64,000 nucleotides of DNA from CAWJFP01 sp963842155 (GTDB lineage: Bacteria; Pseudomonadota; Alphaproteobacteria; JACZXZ01). The position numbers were made by a program, and so were the translations under genes. The stretch's first letter is position 1. Every line of letters starts with the position of its first letter. The notes beneath the pieces are model-generated. The model saw only the letters and a program-made list of their open reading frames with translations. It was not told the DNA's origin and did not search any database. Positions 58,054 through 64,000 of this stretch are shown here, one piece after another. Location of the stretch: NCBI GenBank assembly GCA_963842155.1, contig CAWJFP010000028.1:62001-126000 (forward strand), read 5' to 3'.

Positions 58054-58854
58054 ATGCGTCGCATGACGAGCGGCCTCGCGATCATCGCCGCGGGCCTCCT
58101 GGCACTTCTCCTTGAGGCGCAGCCGGCGCTCGCCGGGGAGGAGCTCGTTCGGCTCGCGACGCGGCCCGGCGTGACGCAGCCCTTCTGGCTGCTCCAACCG
58201 CAGGCCGCCCCCGTCGCCGGCCTCGTTCTCTTTCCCGGCGGAGAAGGTGTGCTCGACAGCGACCGCGGTGGAGGACCGGCCGGCAGCAACTTCCTCGTCC
58301 GCGTACGCGACCGCTTCGCCGCGCAAGGTTTTCTTATCGCGCTCTTGGACGTGCCGTCCGACCATCGCTCGGGGCTCGGCTCCTTCCGCTCGAGCGGCGA
58401 GCATGCCGCCGACGTGGCCGCGGTCATCGCCTACCTGCGAGCCAAGGCAGCCGTTCCCGTCTGGCTCGTGGGCACGAGCCGCGGCACGATCTCGGCCGCC
58501 AACGCGGCCGCGCGGCTTGCCAGCGGAGGCCCTGACGGGCTGGTGCTGACCTCCAGCATCATCTCGCCCTCGCGCCGGAATTCGGCCATCATCGGCAGCG
58601 TCGAGGTCGGAAAGATCGCCGTTCCGACGCTCTTCGTGCACAACAAGGAGGATGCCTGCCGGTTTTGCTCCTTCGCCGGCGTCGGGCGGCTGATGGAGGC
58701 CTTCGCCAAGGCGCCGCGACGCGAGCTCATCGCCGTAAGCGGCGGCTTGCCGCCCCAAGGCGATCCTTGCGAGCCCATGTCGCGCCATGGCTATCTCGGC
58801 ATCGAGGACGAGGTGGTGACCGCGATCGCGCGCTGGATCAAGGGCGGCGCGTAA
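58054..58854 (+). CDS. Secreted alpha/beta-fold hydrolase
   Basis: The 266-residue product has an N-terminal signal (RRMTSGLAIIAAGLLALLLEAQPALA) and a hydrolase domain with elbow GTSRGTISAANAAA and His in SRHGYLGIEDEV. Cysteines in DACRFCSFAG and GDPCEPM may form disulfides, consistent with the periplasm. The substrate is unknown. The gene is convergent with hisN. Confidence 0.82.
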   Translation: MRRMTSGLAIIAAGLLALLLEAQPALAGEELVRLATRPGVTQPFWLLQPQAAPVAGLVLFPGGEGVLDSDRGGGPAGSNFLVRVRDRFAAQGFLIALLDVPSDHRSGLGSFRSSGEHAADVAAVIAYLRAKAAVPVWLVGTSRGTISAANAAARLASGGPDGLVLTSSIISPSRRNSAIIGSVEVGKIAVPTLFVHNKEDACRFCSFAGVGRLMEAFAKAPRRELIAVSGGLPPQGDPCEPMSRHGYLGIEDEVVTAIARWIKGGA

Positions 58855-58858
58855 GGAC

Positions 58859-59644
58859 CTAGCGCCCCGCCAGCAGCGCCAGCGCTTCCGCATGGACGCG
58901 GGGGTCGCCGGCGGCGATCACCCGCCCGTCGGAGGCGAGCCCGAGCGGCCGGCCCTGCCAATCCGTGACGATGCCGCCTGCGTTCTCGATCACCGCGACG
59001 GGGCCGCAGAAGTCATAGACGCCGAGCCCGGCCTCGATCACCAGATCCACCGTGCCGTTCGCCAAGAGCCCATAGGCATAGCAATCGGCGCCGAAGAGGG
59101 CGAGCTTGACGGAGCGACGCACCAGTTCGTAGGCGGCGCTATCCTGCGCGGCCTCGAACATATAGGGCGAGGTGGAGTAGAGCGCGGCCTTGGCCAGGCC
59201 CTCGCAGCGTCGAGCGGTTACCGGCCGGCCGTTGAAGCGCGTGCCGCGGTCGCGCGCGCCGAGCCAGCGCTCGCCGAGCGCCGGCATGTCGATCACGCCG
59301 ACGAGCACCCGTTCCTCGGCGACAAGACCGATGAGGGTGCCGAAAAGCGGCTTGCCGGTGATGAAGGACTTGGTGCCATCGATGGGATCGAGCACCCAGA
59401 CATAGGCGGCGTCGGCGCGCTCGGCGCCATATTCCTCGCCGACGATGCCATGGTCGGGATAATGCTCGGCGATGAGGCGGCGCATAGCCGCCTCGGCCTC
59501 GCGGTCGGCGATGGTGACGGGGGTAAGGTCGGCCTTGTCGTCGACCGCGAGCGCGGTGCGGAAATGGCGCCGGATGATGGCGCCGCTCGCCTCGGCGAGC
59601 CGCTCGGCCAGGCGGACCAGATCATCGAGTGCGGGCGCGGTCAT
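58859..59644 (-). CDS. hisN: Histidinol-phosphatase (inositol monophosphatase family)
   Basis: The 261-residue enzyme starts TAPALDDLVRLAERLAEASG at 59644. The metal-binding motifs are GEEYG (about residue 71) and WVLDPIDGTKSFITGKPLF, the DGTKSF form favouring HisN over inositol monophosphatase. The second signature YDFCGPVAVIENAGGIVTDW is present. It would remove phosphate from histidinol phosphate in histidine synthesis. The frame is open to 59953 but lacks conserved sequence there. Confidence 0.88.
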   Translation of the reverse strand: MTAPALDDLVRLAERLAEASGAIIRRHFRTALAVDDKADLTPVTIADREAEAAMRRLIAEHYPDHGIVGEEYGAERADAAYVWVLDPIDGTKSFITGKPLFGTLIGLVAEERVLVGVIDMPALGERWLGARDRGTRFNGRPVTARRCEGLAKAALYSTSPYMFEAAQDSAAYELVRRSVKLALFGADCYAYGLLANGTVDLVIEAGLGVYDFCGPVAVIENAGGIVTDWQGRPLGLASDGRVIAAGDPRVHAEALALLAGR

Positions 59645-59700
59645 GGCCGGCGGAGTGTGGCGGGAAGCGCGCCTCTTGCCAAGCCGAACGGAGCGCGCGC

Positions 59701-60192
59701 CTAGGCGGCTTCGGCCGCCTGGCGCTTGAAGCTGATGGCGCCGAGCAGGCTTTCGAAGCGGCCTTCGCTGTCGGCGAGCGGCATGTAGACCGAGCGGTAG
59801 AGCATGTCCGTGTCGCGCGTCTCGTGCAGCCAGCCGCAATCGGCCAGCGGCTTCCTGATCTTGAACGCCGTCCCGATCACGGCCTGCGCGCGCTCGCGCA
59901 GCAGCCTCGGCAAGCTGTCGCCGATGGCGCGGCCGGCGGGATCGCTCCGGCAAAGCTTGGCAAGCTCCTCGCCGGCGGTGGAGACCCTATAGTCATCCGC
60001 GCGATCGTCGGGCGTCAGGATGAAGAGATGCGGCGCCAGCTCGGGTCGCGGCGCATGCGCGAGCTGGTATCGCGCGGGACAATCGCGGGCGCCGCGCAGC
60101 CCGTACCAGTATCGCAAGGCAATTCCCGTCACCCGCCGCTCACTGGGCAAAGGCGCGGGTTTCTCCAATGACGTCGCTGTTTTGGAAAGCAT
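59701..60192 (-). CDS. PAS-fold protein (PAS_5 type)
   Basis: I start at 60192 (LSKTATSLEKPAPLPSERRV) after AAGGGGGTGGG, giving 163 residues; the frame allows 60288. The core RYWYGLRGARDCPARYQLAH, FILTPDDRADDYRVSTAG and GWLHETRDTDMLYRSVYMPLAD match the short PAS_5 proteins frequent in alphaproteobacteria. Function is unknown; sensing or protein binding is inferred from the fold. Confidence 0.75.
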   Translation of the reverse strand: MLSKTATSLEKPAPLPSERRVTGIALRYWYGLRGARDCPARYQLAHAPRPELAPHLFILTPDDRADDYRVSTAGEELAKLCRSDPAGRAIGDSLPRLLRERAQAVIGTAFKIRKPLADCGWLHETRDTDMLYRSVYMPLADSEGRFESLLGAISFKRQAAEAA

Positions 60193-60309
60193 TCCCACCC
60201 CCTTAGATGAGATGAAATTAGGGGCAAGGCGTAAAGACTTGGTGAACTGCTCGGGATCACCTGAATTATTTCGACTATGTTTCGCCACACGCTCCAGTTG
60301 TAGGGCGGG

Positions 60310-61446
60310 TTACTTGGGCAAGGGCGCGGGATTGTCGGAGAGGCTACGCAAATAGGCGACCACCGCCGCGCGTTCCTTTACGTCCTTGATGCCGGCGAAG
60401 ATCATCTTCGTGCCGGGAGCGAACTTCCGCGGGTCCTCGAGCCATTGGTTCAGGCGGTCGTAGGTCCAATTGCCGCCCAGCGCCTTCAGCGCGTCGGAAT
60501 AATTATAGTCCGTGTCCTTGATCACCGGGGCATCGACGACGCCCCAGAGGTCCGGTCCGACCTTCGCGGCCCCGCCCTTGGTGAAATTGTGGCAGAGCTG
60601 ACAGGGACGGGTCTGGTTCTTGCCTTCATCGGGATTGGCCGCGGCCACGAGCTTGACGAAATCGGAAGCGCCGCCTGCCGCGGTTGCGGCGGCTGCCGGC
60701 TGAGCGGGCGCCGGGGCGGCCGGCTGGGCGGGCGTTTGCGTCGCCGGCGCGGCCTTGGGCGCTTGAGCCGTCTGCTGGCTGGGCGCGGGGTGCGCCGCGG
60801 GGGTGGTCGCCGCCGGCCCGGAAGCCATGGGAGCGGTCCCCGGCTTCGCGGCCGCCTGGGCCGGCGCGGCAGCCTGGCCGGCCGGTGCCGCCGCCGCGGC
60901 GGGCGGCGCCTTCGGCAGGGGCTGCGGGTTGTCGCTCAGCGTATTGAGATAGGCCACCACGTCCGCCCGGTCCTGCTCGTTGTCGAGGCCGGGAAAGGTC
61001 ATCTTGGTGCCGGGCAGAAAAGCTTGCGGCTTGGTGAGGAATTGATTGAGCTCGTCGAAGTTCCAGCTGCCGCCCAGCGCCTTCATGGCATCGGAATAGG
61101 CGAAGCCCGCCTCATGGGCGCGCGGGGCACCGATGATGCCCCAGAGGTTGGGGCCGATACGGGCCGGCTGACCCTTCTGGAGGGTGTGGCAGGCCAGGCA
61201 TTTCCCGGCGACGGACTTGCCGTTGCCGATATTCGCCTTGGCGAGATAGACGCTGAAGGGCTCCGCCTTGGCGGGCGCCGCCGCCGCGCCCGGCGCGGCC
61301 TCGCCGGCGCCGCCCGGGATGGCGATCGCCGGCTTCTCGATCTCGGAGCTCGGCAGCAGGATCCCGCCCAGATGGCCGATCACGGTGACGATCAGGATGC
61401 TCATCAGCACCGCGCCGACGATCTTGTTCACCTCGAACGTATCCAT
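60310..61446 (-). CDS. Membrane-anchored two-domain (diheme) cytochrome c
   Basis: The 378-residue product starts DTFEVNKIVGAVLMSILIVT with one N-terminal membrane anchor (about 8-30). Two homologous class I cytochrome c domains follow. The first has CLACHTLQKG and the Met ligand in PGTKMTFPGL; the second has CQLCHNFTKG and PGTKMIFAGI. A linker of about 85 residues rich in Ala, Pro and Gln separates them. Single-domain relatives (CycM-type) shuttle electrons to terminal oxidases. The tandem form suggests domain duplication. Its position before kdsB-pheA, on the opposite strand, is typical of alphaproteobacteria. Confidence 0.9.
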   Translation of the reverse strand: MDTFEVNKIVGAVLMSILIVTVIGHLGGILLPSSEIEKPAIAIPGGAGEAAPGAAAAPAKAEPFSVYLAKANIGNGKSVAGKCLACHTLQKGQPARIGPNLWGIIGAPRAHEAGFAYSDAMKALGGSWNFDELNQFLTKPQAFLPGTKMTFPGLDNEQDRADVVAYLNTLSDNPQPLPKAPPAAAAAPAGQAAAPAQAAAKPGTAPMASGPAATTPAAHPAPSQQTAQAPKAAPATQTPAQPAAPAPAQPAAAATAAGGASDFVKLVAAANPDEGKNQTRPCQLCHNFTKGGAAKVGPDLWGVVDAPVIKDTDYNYSDALKALGGNWTYDRLNQWLEDPRKFAPGTKMIFAGIKDVKERAAVVAYLRSLSDNPAPLPK

Positions 61447-61680
61447 GCGATCCCCTTGGATGGCCAACAAGTCGCGCGAGCGGCGCGGAGCCCTTGCGGC
61501 GGGCGCCCGCGCAAGCCCCTCCCCCGGCGTCGATAAATCGATTCCGCTCCGCGGGCAACGGTTATATGGTCCTGGCGGCCCGGCGTCATCCTGGATTCCG
61601 CCCGCGCCGAGCCAGGAAGCGCGGCAAAATGTCGCAAGAAATCCGCGTTTTTGGCCCAGACCCCCGCTTTTGCCGATGGA

Positions 61681-62427
61681 ATGAGCAAGCCCGCCAATCC
61701 CATCATCGTCATCCCCGCGCGCCTGGGCGCAAGCCGGCTACCGGGAAAGCCGCTCGCCGATATCGCGGGCGAGCCCATGATCCTTCATGTCTGGCGCCGC
61801 GCGCGCGCGGCCGATGTCGGGCCGGTCGTGGTGGCGGCCGCCGAGCCCGAGATCGCGCGCGTCATCGAGGATGCCGGCGGCCGCGCGCTGCTCACGCGCG
61901 CCGACCACGCGACGGGCTCCGACCGGGTCTTCGAGGCCGTCGAGCAGCTCGACCCCAGGGGCGCGCATGATGTCGTGATCAACCTGCAGGGCGATCTGCC
62001 GACGATCGAGCCCGCGACCATCCGCGCGGTCCTGGAGCCGCTCGCCGAGCCCGCGGTCGACATCGCGACCCTGGCCGCGCTCATCACGCGCGCCGAAGAG
62101 CGCAGCGACCCCAACGTGGTGAAGCCGGTCATCGCATTCTTCCCCGGCGGGCGAATCGGCCGCGCGCTCTATTTCAGCCGCGCCAGCGTACCCGCGGGCG
62201 AAGGGCCGCTCTACCACCATATCGGGCTCTATGCCTATCGCCGCGCGGCGCTCGCGCGCTTCGTCCGATTGCCGCGCGGCACGCTCGAGGCGCGCGAGCG
62301 GCTGGAGCAGCTCCGCGCGCTCGAGGCCGGCATGCGCATCGACTTGGCGCTCGTTGACATGGTTCCACTCGGCGTCGATACTCCGGCCGACCTCGCGCGG
62401 GCGCGCCGGATGCTCGCACAAGGATGA
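61681..62427 (+). CDS. kdsB: 3-deoxy-manno-octulosonate cytidylyltransferase
   Basis: From the ATG at 61681 the product has 248 residues and starts SKPANPIIVIPARLGASRLPGKPL, the nucleotide-binding signature. Further motifs are VINLQGDLPTIEP and the GLYAYRRAALARFV segment. It activates Kdo as CMP-Kdo for lipid A-core synthesis, showing a Kdo-containing lipopolysaccharide. It overlaps pheA by ATGA. Confidence 0.95.
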   Translation: MSKPANPIIVIPARLGASRLPGKPLADIAGEPMILHVWRRARAADVGPVVVAAAEPEIARVIEDAGGRALLTRADHATGSDRVFEAVEQLDPRGAHDVVINLQGDLPTIEPATIRAVLEPLAEPAVDIATLAALITRAEERSDPNVVKPVIAFFPGGRIGRALYFSRASVPAGEGPLYHHIGLYAYRRAALARFVRLPRGTLEARERLEQLRALEAGMRIDLALVDMVPLGVDTPADLARARRMLAQG

Positions 62428-63398
62428 CGGGCGAGGTCGTCGCGCGCGGGGCGGGGACGCGGCCGCGTCGGGAAAGGCGCCTTGTGGAATCGCAAGCTGC
62501 ATCGAGAGCCAAGCGAGAGCCGGCGGCGGCGAAAGGCGACCCCGACCGCCTCATCGCCTTTCAGGGCGCGCCCGGCGCCAATTCCGACATGGCCTGCCGC
62601 GCCGTCTTCCCCGAGCTCGGCAGCCTGGCTTGCGAGAGCTTCGAAGACACCTTCGCCGCAGTGCGCGAGGGGCGCGCGCGCTACGCCATGATCCCGATCG
62701 AGAACTCGGTGGCGGGGCGCGTCGCCGACATCCACCATCTGCTGCCGGATTCGGGCCTCCATATCATCGCCGAGCATTTCCAGCGGGTGAACCATTATTT
62801 GCTGGCGCCCAAGGACGCGCGGCTCGAGGACATCAAGGCCGTGCACAGCCATGTCCATGCGCTCAATCAATGCCGCAACCTGATCGCGCGCTACGGGCTC
62901 AAGGCGGTTGCGCATCTCGACACCGCGGGCGCGGCGCGCGACATCGCCGCGGCGGGCGACAAGACGCAAGCCGCGATCGCCTCGCCGCTCGCGGGCGAGA
63001 TCTATGGCCTCGCTACCCTCCTTCCCAATGTCGAGGACGCGCAGCACAACACCACGCGCTTCATCGTCATGGCGCGTGAGCCGGTCGATCCCAATCCGGC
63101 GCGCGGGCCCGTGGTCACCAGCTTCGTCTTCAACGTGCGCAACGTCCCGGCCGCGCTCTACAAGGCGCTCGGCGGCTTCGCCACCAACAATGTCAACATG
63201 ACCAAGCTCGAGAGCTACATGCTCGGCGGCCGCTTCACGGCGACGCAGTTCTACGCCGACGTCGAAGGCCATCCGAGCGAGCGTCGCCTGGCATTGGCAC
63301 TCGAGGAGCTGCGCTTCTTCAGCACGAGCTTCAGCATCCTCGGCGTCTATCCCGCGCATCCCTACCGCTTCCAGTCGGAGCTGCAGGCGGCGAAATAG
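62424..63398 (+). CDS. pheA: Prephenate dehydratase
   Basis: The ATG at 62424 overlaps the kdsB stop and gives 324 residues. The first 40 or so are a basic extension not found in most relatives, so a later start is possible. The dehydratase domain shows FQGAPGANSDMACRAVFPEL, MIPIENSVAGRVADIHHLL and the catalytic NTTRFIVMA. The C-terminal ACT domain with NVNMTKLESYMLGG binds phenylalanine for feedback control. The enzyme makes phenylpyruvate in phenylalanine synthesis. No chorismate mutase domain is fused. Confidence 0.95.
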   Translation: MTGEVVARGAGTRPRRERRLVESQAASRAKREPAAAKGDPDRLIAFQGAPGANSDMACRAVFPELGSLACESFEDTFAAVREGRARYAMIPIENSVAGRVADIHHLLPDSGLHIIAEHFQRVNHYLLAPKDARLEDIKAVHSHVHALNQCRNLIARYGLKAVAHLDTAGAARDIAAAGDKTQAAIASPLAGEIYGLATLLPNVEDAQHNTTRFIVMAREPVDPNPARGPVVTSFVFNVRNVPAALYKALGGFATNNVNMTKLESYMLGGRFTATQFYADVEGHPSERRLALALEELRFFSTSFSILGVYPAHPYRFQSELQAAK

Positions 63399-63405
63399 GC
63401 GCGCG

Positions 63406-64000
63406 TCACTCCCTTCCGAGCCAGCTTTCGATCAGCCGCCGCGCGATGGCGACCCTGGGCGGCAGGCGGAATGCGTCGTCCTCCGTGCTCGCAATCAGCC
63501 CGGCGCGATCGAACCAGCGCGCGTCCTCAAGCTCGTCGCGGTTCACCTTAAGCTCGGTCGTGGCGGCCTCGGCATGGAAGCCGAGCATGAGCGAGCCGGG
63601 GAAGGGCCAGGGCTGCGAGGAGTGGTAGCGCACCTCGCGGACGCGGACGCCCGTCTCTTCGAAGACCTCGCGCGCAACGGCCTCCTCAAGGCTCTCGCCC
63701 GGCTCGACAAAGCCGGCGAGCGCGGAATGAAAGCCGCGCGGCCATGCCGCCTGGCGGCCGAGCAGGCAGCGCTCGCCGTCGCTCACCAGCATGATCACCA
63801 CCGGGTCGGTGCGCGGGAAGGCCACCGCGCCGCAGGTCGGATCGCCGCAGCGGCGCTGATGGCCCGCCTCGAAGCTCTTCGTGGGGGCGCCGCAGACCCC
63901 GCAAAAACGATGGCGCGCATGCCAATACATCAGGCCGCGCGCGTAAGCGAGGATTGCCGCCTCGCGGCGGCCGAGAAGGGGTCCCTGGCGCCTCAGATCA
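63406..64000 (-). CDS. nudC: NADH pyrophosphatase NudC (3' part; gene runs off the window)
   Basis: The frame is open to the window edge, so the Met at 63930 is internal and the N-terminal part is outside. The zinc ribbon CGVCGAPTKSFEAGHQRRCG plus DPTCG gives four Cys, and the Nudix box GFVEPGESLEEAVAREVFEETGV is complete. NudC hydrolyses NAD(H) and removes NAD caps from RNA. It is convergent with pheA with seven bases between. Confidence 0.92.
   Translation of the reverse strand, partial: DLRRQGPLLGRREAAILAYARGLMYWHARHRFCGVCGAPTKSFEAGHQRRCGDPTCGAVAFPRTDPVVIMLVSDGERCLLGRQAAWPRGFHSALAGFVEPGESLEEAVAREVFEETGVRVREVRYHSSQPWPFPGSLMLGFHAEAATTELKVNRDELEDARWFDRAGLIASTEDDAFRLPPRVAIARRLIESWLGRE

Overview
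The window is a GC-rich chromosomal segment from an alphaproteobacterium. The supporting signs are the unbroken rif-str-S10-spc-alpha ribosomal supercluster, an ATP12-type F1 chaperone, an RcdA/DUF1465 cell-cycle adaptor, a ROSE-type RNA thermometer behind a sigma-32 promoter in front of an Hsp20 gene, and the order cytochrome c / kdsB / pheA. I would guess a Rhodospirillales-like lineage but cannot fix the genus.

Layout. 1-30,100: the translation and transcription supercluster, all on the + strand: nusG end, rplK-rplA, rplJ-rplL, rpoB-rpoC, rpsL-rpsG-fusA-tuf, rpsJ through rplO, secY, adk, rpsM-rpsK-rpoA-rplQ. It closes with a good intrinsic terminator at 30090-30114. Internal control points are an rplJ leader hairpin, a promoter before rpsL, a near-consensus promoter before rpsM, and several GC hairpins. 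30,200-37,440: a Do-like periplasmic protease, rarA, an RluC-type pseudouridine synthase, a TPR-glycosyltransferase that looks inserted, a HAD phosphatase and ATP12. 37,470-48,350: a large SAM-domain/class III cyclase/AAA/TPR regulator on the - strand, a lone carboxyltransferase subunit (pccB-like), a 2TM protein, an amidase, a terminator-rich 538-bp intergenic region, O-acetylhomoserine sulfhydrylase, an alpha/beta hydrolase, an aldo-keto reductase and Hsp20. 48,600-53,460: RcdA, a second hydrolase, a degenerate response regulator, and an ECF sigma/zinc-finger anti-sigma pair divergent from a DUF2282 (BufA1, bufferin-like) precursor and a DoxX protein. 53,740-64,000: tRNA-Arg(ACG), a lipoprotein, a xanthine phosphoribosyltransferase, an EamA transporter, an RlmI-like methyltransferase, a secreted hydrolase, hisN, a PAS protein, a two-domain cytochrome c, kdsB, pheA and the 3' part of nudC.

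Two points matter to anyone using this annotation. First, six genes (tuf, rplQ, the cyclase, the sulfhydrylase, the aldo-keto reductase, the RlmI-like methyltransferase) carry nine single-base frameshifts. Every one is best explained by one extra base, and removing these bases restores full-length family proteins. Uncorrected insertion errors are the likely cause. Second, the most promising accessory biology is the sigma/anti-sigma locus facing a bufferin-like precursor that has no adjacent DUF692/DUF2063 maturation genes, and the intergenic region upstream of the sulfhydrylase, which has two strong terminators and no ORF and may hold small RNAs or a leader attenuator.
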